Part shown: piece by piece, positions 51,281 through 60,827 of the stretch
Position numbering within the stretch: the first letter of the stretch is position 1
Layout: every line of letters starts with the position of its first letter
Source: an uncultured Bacillota bacterium
GTDB taxonomy: Bacteria; Bacillota; Clostridia; Lachnospirales; Lachnospiraceae
DNA length: 64,000 bases
Reading direction: 5' to 3'
NCBI GenBank assembly: GCA_949291945.1
Contig: CASEXH010000001.1
Coordinates: forward strand, 208,240-272,239
Program-made: the position numbers and the translations under genes
The notes under the pieces: model-generated
Told to the model about the DNA's origin: nothing
The model's database searches: none
The model's input: only the letters and a program-made list of their open reading frames with translations

Positions 51281-52615
51281 CTAATCTTTCAGCGTTCTTG
51301 CTCCGAGATCATTCAAATCTCTGGAGATGTCCTCGTATCCTCGCTCTATAAATTCCCGGCTTTCCACGCAGGTCTCTCCCTCTGCACCCAGTCCGGCTAT
51401 CACCAGGGCGGCACCTCCCCGAAGTTCCTCTGCTTTCACTGAAGTTCCAAAAATCCTGCCTCCCCGGATCCTGGCGCTCCTCCCATCCAGGGTGATCTGC
51501 GCCCCCATCTTCTGAAGCTGGGGCACCACCTTGAACCGGTCTTCAAATATATTCTCTCTTATCAGACTTTCCCCCCGGGCACAGGTCAGCACTGCCAGAA
51601 ATATGGACTGCAGATCTGTGGGAAATCCGGGATAAACCCCGGTCTCCAGCCTCCGAAGCGGGTCGAAAGCCCTCTGGCTGCATAGAAACAGTTTACCACT
51701 CTTATACATATATTGTCCACCTATTTTCTCATAGGCTTTCAGAAGGGCTCCCATTTCTCCAACCGGCGGATCCAGCAGGATTCCTTTTCCTCTGGTAATG
51801 GCACTGGCACACACATAGGTCCCTGCTGCGATCCTGTCAGAAGGAATCTGAAAAACCGTATCGTGAAGCCGGGATACGCCCCGTATCTCCAGACAGGAGG
51901 TGCCGATTCCACAGATCCGTCCTCCTGCCTGGTTCAGGAAACGGCAGAGCCAGCTCACCTCCGGTTCTCTGGAACACCCCCGGATCACAGTAGTTCCTTG
52001 GGCACACACTGCTCCCAGCACTGCATTTTGGGTAGCGCCTACACTGGATCTGGGAAAAGTAATCTCTCCGCCTCTAAGGCCTCTGGCCCGGCCATAGAGA
52101 CAGCCTTCCTCCTCCATAAACTCCGCTCCTAATTTTCTGAGAGCCTCCAGGTGAAGATCAATGGGCCTGGCTCCTATGACGCAGCCGCCGGGAAAGGGCA
52201 GTACTCCCTCTCCCAATCTGCCCAGGAGGCTTCCCAGAAGAACAATAGAAGACCGCATTTTCTTTCCCAGTTCTTTATCTGCCACACAGCTTTTAAGCTC
52301 TCTGGCGCAAATCTCCAGAGTCCCCCCCTGCCAGCAGGTTCTTGCTCCCAGGTCCCGGAGCATTTGCTCCATCAGGAAGACATCTGCGATCCTGGGGCAG
52401 CCTTTCAACACTGTAGTTCCTCTATTTAAAAGAGCGGCCGCCATAATTGGCAGTGCCGCATTTTTTGAACCCTGTATTCTCACTTCTCCATCTAAAGGAA
52501 TTCCCCCTGTGATCCTGATCCTGCCCAAGCTATCCACTCCTGCATCGCTTTCCGAAATACTATCTGAAATTATTCTATGCACTTTCCTCTCTCTTGGTGA
52601 TTCTTCCACATTCAT
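51281..52615 (-). CDS. murA: UDP-N-acetylglucosamine 1-carboxyvinyltransferase
   Basis: Catalyses the first committed step of peptidoglycan synthesis, adding enolpyruvate to UDP-GlcNAc. A 444-residue EPSP-synthase fold protein. GSKNAALPIMAAALL is the N-terminal signature. The catalytic cysteine is present in LPFPGGCVIGARPIDLH, so the enzyme should be fosfomycin-sensitive. YPGFPTDLQSIFLAVL is the inter-domain motif. A non-conserved leader of about 35 residues precedes the fold. The start at 52615 overlaps the ftsW stop by 4 bp. It takes the place held by murG and murB in the Bacillus cluster. Confidence 0.92.
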   Translation of the reverse strand: MNVEESPRERKVHRIISDSISESDAGVDSLGRIRITGGIPLDGEVRIQGSKNAALPIMAAALLNRGTTVLKGCPRIADVFLMEQMLRDLGARTCWQGGTLEICARELKSCVADKELGKKMRSSIVLLGSLLGRLGEGVLPFPGGCVIGARPIDLHLEALRKLGAEFMEEEGCLYGRARGLRGGEITFPRSSVGATQNAVLGAVCAQGTTVIRGCSREPEVSWLCRFLNQAGGRICGIGTSCLEIRGVSRLHDTVFQIPSDRIAAGTYVCASAITRGKGILLDPPVGEMGALLKAYEKIGGQYMYKSGKLFLCSQRAFDPLRRLETGVYPGFPTDLQSIFLAVLTCARGESLIRENIFEDRFKVVPQLQKMGAQITLDGRSARIRGGRIFGTSVKAEELRGGAALVIAGLGAEGETCVESREFIERGYEDISRDLNDLGARTLKD

Positions 52616-53709
52616 CCTTTTACCTGACGGCTCACCGACAAAGCGATCCCCATTTCTCCCAGAAGAAACAGCACTGAGGTCCCTCCATAGCTGATAAAGG
52701 GCAGGGTAATTCCTGTATTTGGAATGGTATTGGTCACAACCGCAATATTCAGAATCACCTGGATGGCCATGTGGGCCATGATCCCAGCAGCGATGAGACT
52801 GCCGCACAGATCCGGGGCATGGGTAGCCGTAACCATCAGCCTCCAGATCAGAAGGCCGAAGAGCAGGATCACCAGACACGCCCCTGTAAGCCCTGTCTCC
52901 TCACAGATAATGGAAAAGATCATATCATTCTGGGCTTCCGGCACAAATCCCAGCTTCTGGAGACTGCTCCCCAGACCCTTTCCAAAGATCCCGCCGCTTC
53001 CAATGGCATACAGCCCCTGGATGGTCTGAAACCCTTTCTCATAGGCTTCCGGATCTCGCCAGATCGCCAGCCGCTCCAAACGGTAACTGGCCACTCCCAG
53101 AAATATGGCAATAAATACAATCCCTCCGGCGCCAATCCCCACAAAGGGCAGATATCTGGGATTTGATACAAAGATCAGAATCACCCCGATCCCCAGGATG
53201 ATCACCGCCGTACTGAGATTATTAGTCCCTACCAGTCCTACCACCGGAAGGAGGATCATCATCCGACCGGCCATATAAAGAATCCCCCGGTTTTCTTCCT
53301 TTCCCCGGATGATCATCCATGCAAGAAGGAGGATCACTGCCACTTTAGAAAACTCCGAAGGCTGAAAAGATAACGGCCCCAGAGAAAGCCATCTCTTAGA
53401 GCCGTTATATTCCTCTCCGAAAAGCAGTACTGCCAAAGACAGCACCAAAGAAACCCCATAGAAAAAAGGCGCCATTTTTACCAGAAAATGATAATCCATA
53501 AAAGAAACCAGATACATTCCCATAAGTCCCAGGGAAGTGGCAAATAATTGTTTTTTAAAATAATAGGCAGAATCATGGAACTTCACTCTGCCGTTATAGG
53601 CGCTGGTGCTGTAGAGAAAGATCAGTCCGCAGACTACCAGAAGCAGTACCAGGAATATAAGAAAGCCGTCTGTTCCTCTCTCCTTTTTCTTCCTGCCCTC
53701 CAAACACAT
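52612..53709 (-). CDS. ftsW: Peptidoglycan glycosyltransferase FtsW/SpoVE
   Basis: A 365-residue SEDS polymerase with ten hydrophobic helices that builds septal glycan strands from lipid II. Signatures: GSKRWLSLGPLSFQPSEFSK in the large loop, with the conserved catalytic Asp region further on, and a C-terminal NTIPNTGITLPFISYGGTS. It should pair with a class B PBP encoded upstream. The ribosome site AAGGCGGG is close to the ATG at 53709; a TTG two codons later is better spaced and cannot be ruled out. Whether it serves division, spore cortex or both is unclear. Confidence 0.92.
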   Translation of the reverse strand: MCLEGRKKKERGTDGFLIFLVLLLVVCGLIFLYSTSAYNGRVKFHDSAYYFKKQLFATSLGLMGMYLVSFMDYHFLVKMAPFFYGVSLVLSLAVLLFGEEYNGSKRWLSLGPLSFQPSEFSKVAVILLLAWMIIRGKEENRGILYMAGRMMILLPVVGLVGTNNLSTAVIILGIGVILIFVSNPRYLPFVGIGAGGIVFIAIFLGVASYRLERLAIWRDPEAYEKGFQTIQGLYAIGSGGIFGKGLGSSLQKLGFVPEAQNDMIFSIICEETGLTGACLVILLFGLLIWRLMVTATHAPDLCGSLIAAGIMAHMAIQVILNIAVVTNTIPNTGITLPFISYGGTSVLFLLGEMGIALSVSRQVKG

Positions 53710-53764
53710 CCCGCCTTTTTGTATCTGTTCCCTCTAATTATATGGCTTTCCATTCTTTCTTATG

Positions 53765-55150
53765 TCAGTTTTCTTCTTTCTTCATGCTTCGGACATATTC
53801 TTTAAATTTATCTCCCCGCTGCTCATAGTTGTCAAACTGTCCCCAGCTTGCGCAGGCAGGAGAGAGAAGGACCGCATCTCCCTTCCGTGCTTTTTCAGAG
53901 CAGATCTTTACCGCTTCCTCCAGGTTATCCGCCAGAATCGTGTTATAAAATCCGCACTCATGAGCAGCCTTTTCAATTTTCTCTCTTGTCTGGCCGATAA
54001 GAACCAGATATCTCACTTTCCCGTCAAAAGCCCGGATCCACTCTTCATAGGAGGACTCCTTGTCATATCCCCCTCCGATGAGGAGTGTAGGACGTTCCAT
54101 AGCCTGTATTCCTTTAATGGCCGCATCCGGATTGGTTCCTTTAGAATCATTATAATAAGCCACGCCGCCAATCTCATCTACAAATTCAATCCTGTGAGGC
54201 ACAGCCCGGAATTCCATAGCAACCTTGCGGATGATTTCCACAGGCACTCCGGCGCACCAGGCCATAGCTGCAGCTGCCATAACATTCTCATAATTATGTT
54301 TTCCAAGAAGATACAGCTCTTTGGTCTTTACAATCTCCAGCTCTTCCTCTCCTGTCCTTAAAAGAATCCTGTCGTCCTCCAGGAAAATTCCCCGGTCAAG
54401 TCTTCTCTCGCTGGAGAAAAAGACTACTGTGGCAGGGCACTCATCTCCAAATCTGCGAAGTACCGGATCCTCATAGTTCAGAATACAGAAATCTTTCTTT
54501 GTCTGATTAGCAGTGATCAGCTCTTTTACCCGGATGTATTCTTCCATGGTATGATGACGGTTCAGATGATCCTCGGTAATGTTTAAAATAGCTGATACTT
54601 TAGGTGCAAAGGTTTCGATAGTCTCTAACTGAAAGCTGCTGATCTCTGCCACTACATAGCTGTCCTTTTGTGTATTCGGAGCAGCTGCCGTATAGGCATT
54701 GCCAATATTCCCCACTACAAAAACTGAATCACTGTATGCTTTCATGATCTCTCCCAATAGAGCCGTAGTGGTTGTCTTTCCATTTGTCCCTGTAATGGCC
54801 AGGACCCTGCCCTTGCCCATCTGATAAGCAAGTTCCACTTCTCCCCAGATCCTCACGCCTTTCTCTTTTAGCCGTTTTACAGTGGGAATATCCTGGGGAA
54901 CTCCCGGACTCATAACTGCCAGATCCAGGCTCTCTATCACATCATCCGGAAGCTCTCCCAAAAAGATCTGGCAGGAGCAGTCTTTGGGAAGTTTCCTGCG
55001 AATATCTTCTTCTTTCAAATTTTCATTTCCGTCATATAAAAGGATCCGGGCGCCCACATGGGCCAGGAGTTTTACTGCTCCCACCCCGCTGATCCCGGAG
55101 CCGAAAACCAGAACTTTTTTTCCTTCTAAATCTTCTCTGTGTAAATTCAT
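53765..55150 (-). CDS. murD: UDP-N-acetylmuramoylalanine-D-glutamate ligase
   Basis: Adds D-glutamate to UDP-MurNAc-L-Ala using ATP. A 461-residue Mur ligase. The N-terminal UDP domain has VLVFGSGISGVGAVKLLA. The ATP loop is LAITGTNGKTTTTALLGE near residue 113. ILNITEDHLNRHHTMEEYI and FYDNDSKGTN-like YYNDSKGTNPDAAIKGI are further ligase signatures. The start at 55150 has AAGGAGAAA upstream; the frame open to 55198 runs into mraY. It follows mraY by 20 bp. Confidence 0.96.
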   Translation of the reverse strand: MNLHREDLEGKKVLVFGSGISGVGAVKLLAHVGARILLYDGNENLKEEDIRRKLPKDCSCQIFLGELPDDVIESLDLAVMSPGVPQDIPTVKRLKEKGVRIWGEVELAYQMGKGRVLAITGTNGKTTTTALLGEIMKAYSDSVFVVGNIGNAYTAAAPNTQKDSYVVAEISSFQLETIETFAPKVSAILNITEDHLNRHHTMEEYIRVKELITANQTKKDFCILNYEDPVLRRFGDECPATVVFFSSERRLDRGIFLEDDRILLRTGEEELEIVKTKELYLLGKHNYENVMAAAAMAWCAGVPVEIIRKVAMEFRAVPHRIEFVDEIGGVAYYNDSKGTNPDAAIKGIQAMERPTLLIGGGYDKESSYEEWIRAFDGKVRYLVLIGQTREKIEKAAHECGFYNTILADNLEEAVKICSEKARKGDAVLLSPACASWGQFDNYEQRGDKFKEYVRSMKKEEN

Positions 55151-55170
55151 GATACTTTCTCCTTCTCTGC

Positions 55171-56130
55171 CTATACCCCCATTAGGGCGGTCAGGCACAA
55201 AATAGCGGTGATCACCGTAAATACAGCTACGATTCTTGTCTCAGACCATCCGCACAGTTCAAAATGATGATGGATAGGCGCCATCTTAAAAAATCTTTTC
55301 CCGTGGGTAGCTTTAAAATAAGTTACCTGGATCATAACCGACAGGACTTCTACCAGATAGATCAGGCCCACGATCAGTATGAACAGGGGCATCTGCAGCA
55401 TATAAGCGGTACCTGCTACAAATCCGCCCAGCGCCAAAGAGCCCGTATCCCCCATAAAGATCTTGGCCGGATAAACATTAAACAGCAAAAATCCCATAAG
55501 CGCCCCTACCACTGCACAGGTAATCGGTTCAATACCGCTGTTTGTCCCAATGGCCACTACAGAAAAAAATGTAGCTACCATAATAGTCACAGAAGAAGCC
55601 AGGCCATCCAGGCCGTCGGTAAAATTTACTCCATTGACAGTACCGATCACAGCAATAAACAGCACAGGGATAGCTAAGATCCCCAGATTCAGTTCGTATT
55701 CCGGAAAGAAGGGGATCTTCATAGCCAGGGATACATCAGTAAAATTTACCAGATAAAAAGCAAAGACTGCTGTCACCACAATCTGGCAGGCCATCTTCTG
55801 CCCTGGCATTAATCCGTCGGAACGTTTCAGGACCACTTTCAGATAATCATCCAGAAAACCGATGACTCCAAATCCCAGAGTCAGGAAAAGTACAGGAATG
55901 ATCTTGGGATAATCCTTTACAAAGAAGAGGGAAGTGATCACTGTAGAAATCAGGAAGATAATGCCTCCCATAGTGGGAGTCCCCGCTTTCTTCAGGTGAG
56001 ACTGGACCCCTTCTGTCCGCTCTGTCTGCCCCATCTTCAATTTTCTCAGATAGGGAATAATGATAGGACCTAAGATCACGCTGATTGCAAATGCCAGCAG
56101 TACCGGTAAAACCATTTTAAAATCTGCCAT
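55171..56130 (-). CDS. mraY: Phospho-N-acetylmuramoyl-pentapeptide transferase
   Basis: Transfers phospho-MurNAc-pentapeptide to undecaprenyl phosphate, making lipid I at the membrane. A 319-residue polytopic protein with about ten helices. GIIFLISTVITSLF, GFLDDYLKVVLKRSDGL with the Asp-Asp pair, NGVNFTDGLDGLASSV with a catalytic Asp, and MAPIHHHFELCGWSE are the family motifs. The start at 56130 (MADFKMV) has GAGGTG close upstream. An ATG four codons earlier lies on that site and is less likely. Confidence 0.96.
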   Translation of the reverse strand: MADFKMVLPVLLAFAISVILGPIIIPYLRKLKMGQTERTEGVQSHLKKAGTPTMGGIIFLISTVITSLFFVKDYPKIIPVLFLTLGFGVIGFLDDYLKVVLKRSDGLMPGQKMACQIVVTAVFAFYLVNFTDVSLAMKIPFFPEYELNLGILAIPVLFIAVIGTVNGVNFTDGLDGLASSVTIMVATFFSVVAIGTNSGIEPITCAVVGALMGFLLFNVYPAKIFMGDTGSLALGGFVAGTAYMLQMPLFILIVGLIYLVEVLSVMIQVTYFKATHGKRFFKMAPIHHHFELCGWSETRIVAVFTVITAILCLTALMGV

Positions 56131-56252
56131 AGTACACCTCATTTATATGTATTTTTTGCTCTTCCCAGTATAATGCTTTTTCTCCTGATTTTCAAGACTG
56201 GCTTCCCTAGTGGCATCCACTTTAAATACCTTGTCGTTTCGCTGGTCTCCTC

Positions 56253-57977
56253 TCAGCCTTCAATTCCCATATACGGCAGGATGTTTTCATAGATATCCTT
56301 CAGCACCGGAGCCGCTATAGTCCCTCCGTAATACACCCCCTGGGGGTCATAGATTACCACGATTCCAAGGATCTTAGGATCCTCTGCAGGGGTAAAACCC
56401 AGAAAAGAGGAGATATATCGGTTCTCACTTCTGGGCAAAGTCTGGGAAGTGGCAGTTTTTCCTCCTACGGTCCTGCCCTCTATGGCTGCATTTTTTCCTG
56501 ATCCTTCCGATACAACCTTTTCGAGAATATAACGCACTTCCTCAGATACCTGGGAGGAAACAACATTTTCCTGGGTTTTATATTCCAGTTTTTCAACAAG
56601 GTTTCCCTTGGAGTCCGTGACCTGTACTCCAAAATGGGGCGTCACCCTTTTCCCTCCATTTATGATAGAACTTACGGTAGTGGCGAGCTGTATAGGGGTG
56701 ATCTGGAAGGACTGACCAAAAGAAATGGTAGCCAGCTCTACCTGGCCGATATCTTCTTTTTTATGCATGATGGTACCTGCCTCTCCCGGCAGGTCAATGC
56801 CGGTCTTTTCCATAAGCCCAAATTTCTGAAAATAATTGTAATAGGTTTCTGCTCCCAGCCGAAGTCCCACCTCAATAAACACCGGATTGCAGGAATTCAT
56901 GGCTCCTTCTACAAAATTCTCTGCCCCATGTCCTGTTCTTTTATGGCAGTGAATCCTTCTGTCTTCCACAATCTTATAGCCGGGACAGTTAAACTGATCA
57001 TCCAGATCTACCACTCCCTGAGACAGGCCCGCAGCCATGGTAATAATTTTAAATGTAGAACCTGGTTCATAGGTGTCGTTAATAGTAGGATTCCGCCACA
57101 TCTGATTACAGGCATCCTGAAATTCCTGATCTGTCATCTGGGAAATGTCTGCATCTGTATTTAAGGTAAAGGGATCATTCAGATCATACTCCGGCACATT
57201 TACATTGGCATAGATTTCCCCGTTCTGGGGGTTCATGAGAAAAATAGAAACCCCCTGAGCTTCTTTCTCTTCCATAACTTTCAATGCCGCCTGTTGAGCG
57301 TACATTTGGATATTTTTGTCCAAACTGATTTGAAGATCATAGCCTTCTACCGGTTCTACCCGGCTCTCGCCCAATTCTGACAGTTCTACGCCTCTTGCAT
57401 CCGTAGTGGTCAGGATCTTTCCGTCAATTCCTTTCAAAACTTCTTCATACATGACTTCCAACCCTACGATTCCCTGATTGTCTCCCCCGGTAAAGCCCAG
57501 AACTTTGGAAGCCAATTCACTATAAGGATAATTCCTTTTATAATCTTCATCTACCTTCACCCCTGACAGTTCATAGCTGCGGATTCTGTCTCCCACTTCC
57601 TTTTCCACATTTGTCTCTACTCGTTCAATAGAAGAAACTGTCTCCACTCGTTTTCTGGCAGTCTCTTCCGAAATTCCCAGTTCTTTTACCAGCATGCCGA
57701 TCACCTTTTCCGGCTCTGTGATCTGGCTATGGATCACGGAAATGGTGCAGACTGCTTTATTATCTGCCAGTACCTCTCCATTGCAGTCCAGAATCCTGCC
57801 CCTGGCTGCTTTAATATCTCTTTCTCTCTCATGAAGTTCCTGGGCCTTCCTGGAATAATAGTCCGACCGTATCACCATAAGGTAAAACATACGCCCCATA
57901 AGCCCCAGAAGCATCAATGCGAAAACACTAAAAATAATTACTGTTTTCTTTTTGTGATAGGTCCTGTTTTTCTTCAT
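56253..57977 (-). CDS. spoVD: Class B penicillin-binding protein, SpoVD-like
   Basis: A 574-residue peptidoglycan transpeptidase with one N-terminal helix (VIIFSVFALMLLGLMGRMFY) and a PBP dimerisation domain. The catalytic domain has the SxxK serine in EPGSTFKIITMA and SxN in AMNSCNPVFIE. The third motif, normally KTGT, reads GGKTATSQTL, with alanine for glycine. No PASTA domains are present. Its place before mraY resembles spoVD in Bacillus. It is either the sporulation or the division transpeptidase; the tandem partner at 58106 would fill the other role. The 122-bp gap to mraY is unremarkable. Confidence 0.88.
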   Translation of the reverse strand: MKKNRTYHKKKTVIIFSVFALMLLGLMGRMFYLMVIRSDYYSRKAQELHERERDIKAARGRILDCNGEVLADNKAVCTISVIHSQITEPEKVIGMLVKELGISEETARKRVETVSSIERVETNVEKEVGDRIRSYELSGVKVDEDYKRNYPYSELASKVLGFTGGDNQGIVGLEVMYEEVLKGIDGKILTTTDARGVELSELGESRVEPVEGYDLQISLDKNIQMYAQQAALKVMEEKEAQGVSIFLMNPQNGEIYANVNVPEYDLNDPFTLNTDADISQMTDQEFQDACNQMWRNPTINDTYEPGSTFKIITMAAGLSQGVVDLDDQFNCPGYKIVEDRRIHCHKRTGHGAENFVEGAMNSCNPVFIEVGLRLGAETYYNYFQKFGLMEKTGIDLPGEAGTIMHKKEDIGQVELATISFGQSFQITPIQLATTVSSIINGGKRVTPHFGVQVTDSKGNLVEKLEYKTQENVVSSQVSEEVRYILEKVVSEGSGKNAAIEGRTVGGKTATSQTLPRSENRYISSFLGFTPAEDPKILGIVVIYDPQGVYYGGTIAAPVLKDIYENILPYMGIEG

Positions 57978-58105
57978 ATATACAGTTCCGCTCCTGCCAT
58001 CTGTCCCTGCTATTATATGCAGTTTTCCGAAAAAAATATGAAAGACCGGCAGATCTGCTCCATTTTCTGCCGCAGATCTGCCAGCCTTCTACTTGTCTTT
58101 CCTTA

Positions 58106-60304
58106 TTATTCGCCAGCGGTGCCGCCGCTGTCCTCCGTGTCTCCCGTATCGCTTTCCTGTCCGAAGTCTTCCAGTGCTTCTGTATCATAGGTATCTTCCT
58201 GGTAGGAAGGATCGTTTTCATCGATTCCTGCCTCCTCATTTGTGATACCATCTGAATATTCATCATTTAATTCCGTTTCCTGCGGATCCCCGTTCCCATA
58301 ACCCTGGTCAAGAACCATTCCATAAGGATTAGATACTCCATCCTCGATAATATCAGTCAGCTTCGGCACTCCATAAAAGCCTTCCCACAAATCAGTTTCC
58401 CCGGTAACTTCCTCATCCTGTGGGATATTCATATAAGGCAGTACTTCTGACATAATAGCCTGGGCAAGATACTGAGCATAACTGCTGGAGGCCTGACTCT
58501 CCACATTAGGAGTATCCACAACCACATAGATCAGCATCTGGGGATCGTCAAGAGGTGCAAATCCGATAAAGGATACCAGATAATTATCTTCCTCTTCGTC
58601 TGCCAGCTTCTCTGCAGTTCCCGTTTTACCTCCCATAGAATAGCCCTGGACTTTTGCAGAGCGGCTGGTACCACTTTCTACACTCATTCCCATGTATTCC
58701 CGGATATCTGCGGATACCTCTTCAGAAATAGGTTCTTTCATAACTGTAGGTGTAATATTCTGCAGAACCTTTCCGTCTTGGTCTGTAATCTCTTTTACAA
58801 GATGGGGCTTATAATAGGTTCCTCCATTTATGGCTGCCGACATAGCTGCAATTTCCTGAATCATGGTGCAGGTAAATCCCTGTCCGAAAGCAGAAGTAGC
58901 CAGTTCCATCTCATACATATTATCCTCAGAGAAGAGAATACCAGTACCCTCTCCCGGGAGGTCAATACCCGTCCTGGTACCAAAATTGAACTTAGCCTGA
59001 TATTTCAGGAATTCTGCCGCTCCCATTTTCTTCCCGATAGCCATCATACCATCATTGCAGGAATTCTGTATAACCTCGCCCAGGCTCTCCATACCGTGGG
59101 CATTTGGATAAACCGCACATCTTACATAGTCTTCACCGATCTGCTGGCCGCCATCGCAATAAAAGGTATCACTTTCTGTAACTGCGCCGGATTCCAAGGC
59201 ACTGGCTACTACAATAGGTTTTACAACAGATCCCGGCTCATAGTCATCATTGATACAGAAGTTTCTCCACATGTTGAAAAGGGCATCTCTTGTCTCTTCG
59301 TCATTCATTTCTTCTATTTTTTCTTCCGTATAGATTCCTGACAAATCTCTGGGATTATTGAGATCATAGCTTCCGGAGCTTGCCATAGCCAGGATCTCTC
59401 CTGTATTGGGATCTTCGATAATAACACCGATATTTTCGGCTCCTTTTTTCTGCTCTCCCTCAACATTATTGGGGCCGGCGGAAAGGGCTGTATTCATCGC
59501 CTCTATATATTTTTCCACAATCCCCTGGATCGTAGCATCCAAAGTAGTGGTAAGATTTTTTCCATCTACCGCCTCCACAATGGTCTGAGCCTGATCCGTA
59601 TCGTCGCTTAAATAGCCGAATTTTCGGCCATTGGTACCGTTTAGTGTATTATTGTAATAACCTTCCAGTCCCCAGTCTGCAGTATTTCCCGTATCCGTAA
59701 AGCCGATCACATCGCAGGCCAGGCTATCCAATGGATAGACTCTTTTGTAATCATCTTCAAAGTAGATTCCCTGGATATTGCTCCTGCGGGTTCTCTCTTC
59801 CTCAGAAAGAGCATTTCTTTCTTCTTCATCATCCGGCAGAGTATTAGCATCTTCAAAGGCATTTTTGTCATCCATAGAGACTTCTGTTTCCAGGATCTGA
59901 TACTGACTGGAGCTGGTCTCTTCATTATCCAGAAGCCCTTCTATAGTTTCCCTGTCAATATTAAAATATTCCTCCAGAGCCGCAATAGTAGGTTCCCGGT
60001 AATCTTCATTGTAATTTACCGCCTGGCAGTCCAGGATCAAGTTGTATACTTTTACACTGTTTGCCAGCACCGTACCGTTGCGGTCCGTAATAGTCCCCCT
60101 TCGGAAAGGTATAGTGGTATTAGTATACTGTTGCTGCGACTGGGAAAGGACTTGCTGGGCATAGCGATTTCCTTCTCTGGCGTTTATGACGGTAATTCCT
60201 GTCAATAAACCGGCGAAAGCCAGCAGAGTTACTGCAAATACCCCCGCCAGCTTTCGTTTCATTTTCTTTGTTAATTTTCTTTTCTTTGATTCCTGTTTAT
60301 CCAA
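58106..60304 (-). CDS. Class B penicillin-binding protein (FtsI/PBP2-like)
   Basis: A 732-residue transpeptidase with one N-terminal helix (LAGVFAVTLLAFAGLLTGIT), a dimerisation domain and a complete catalytic set: SxxK in EPGSVVKPIVVA, SxN in IQNSCNDGMMAIG, KTGT in GGKTGTAEKL. The last 70 or so residues are highly acidic, rich in Glu, Asp, Gly and Thr, and lack PASTA domains. The start is TTG at 60304, with AGGTG 7 nt upstream; the next ATG, 14 codons in, has no site. It follows ftsL by 12 bp and is the likely divisome transpeptidase. Confidence 0.9.
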   Translation of the reverse strand: MDKQESKKRKLTKKMKRKLAGVFAVTLLAFAGLLTGITVINAREGNRYAQQVLSQSQQQYTNTTIPFRRGTITDRNGTVLANSVKVYNLILDCQAVNYNEDYREPTIAALEEYFNIDRETIEGLLDNEETSSSQYQILETEVSMDDKNAFEDANTLPDDEEERNALSEEERTRRSNIQGIYFEDDYKRVYPLDSLACDVIGFTDTGNTADWGLEGYYNNTLNGTNGRKFGYLSDDTDQAQTIVEAVDGKNLTTTLDATIQGIVEKYIEAMNTALSAGPNNVEGEQKKGAENIGVIIEDPNTGEILAMASSGSYDLNNPRDLSGIYTEEKIEEMNDEETRDALFNMWRNFCINDDYEPGSVVKPIVVASALESGAVTESDTFYCDGGQQIGEDYVRCAVYPNAHGMESLGEVIQNSCNDGMMAIGKKMGAAEFLKYQAKFNFGTRTGIDLPGEGTGILFSEDNMYEMELATSAFGQGFTCTMIQEIAAMSAAINGGTYYKPHLVKEITDQDGKVLQNITPTVMKEPISEEVSADIREYMGMSVESGTSRSAKVQGYSMGGKTGTAEKLADEEEDNYLVSFIGFAPLDDPQMLIYVVVDTPNVESQASSSYAQYLAQAIMSEVLPYMNIPQDEEVTGETDLWEGFYGVPKLTDIIEDGVSNPYGMVLDQGYGNGDPQETELNDEYSDGITNEEAGIDENDPSYQEDTYDTEALEDFGQESDTGDTEDSGGTAGE

Positions 60305-60316
60305 TCTTTCACCTGC

Positions 60317-60799
60317 TTAATTTTCCGGGACATCCTGATACTGCCTTACATAGCTGTTATTTCCCGGTGTATAGTACCGAATCTGATCTTCTGTTGCATA
60401 CTGCATTCCCAGCTCGTTGATGGCTCTGTCACGGATCTCATCAAGATCCACACTTGTCAGCACCTCGCTGTAATATGCGTCATTATCCTCTTTCAGCTGG
60501 TTTAACTCCAGCTCCCTGGCCGCCACTACACTTCTCTGGGAGGTTACCTGGGCAGTCAACTTAATATAATGGACACAGGCTGCAGTGGCAAGAGCACATA
60601 CCAGGCTAAGGAAAACAATATAACCTCTGCTTATAGTGGTACTTTTTGCCCGGTTCCGTTTTGCCCGTCTGCTCAGTTCCTTCTTTGGCTGTTCAGGTAC
60701 CTCCTCCAAACGCCGTACCGCACTGCCTTCTTCATAGTAACCGGTATAGCTCTGCTTTCTTCTGTTGTTGTATTTGTTTCGGTTCCTTGTACTTGCCAT
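60317..60799 (-). CDS. ftsL: FtsL-like division protein
   Basis: A 160-residue bitopic protein. The cytoplasmic N-terminus is basic and long (about 55 residues). A helix at about 58-77 (YIVFLSLVCALATAACVHYI) leads to an extracytoplasmic coiled coil (RSVVAARELELNQLKEDNDA). The pattern and position between rsmH and a PBP are those of FtsL in Firmicutes, which diverges rapidly in sequence. AAAGGGAGAG precedes the ATG. It forms a complex with FtsQ/DivIB and a DivIC-type partner. Confidence 0.83.
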   Translation of the reverse strand: MASTRNRNKYNNRRKQSYTGYYEEGSAVRRLEEVPEQPKKELSRRAKRNRAKSTTISRGYIVFLSLVCALATAACVHYIKLTAQVTSQRSVVAARELELNQLKEDNDAYYSEVLTSVDLDEIRDRAINELGMQYATEDQIRYYTPGNNSYVRQYQDVPEN

Positions 60800-60827
60800 G
60801 AAACTCTCCCTTTCGGGCGCTCTGCCC

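Noticed and set aside
52616..52879. Longer murA product starting within ftsW
   Set aside because: The extra 88 residues are an out-of-frame reading of ftsW with no similarity to MurA; the ATG at 52615 overlaps the ftsW stop in the usual way.
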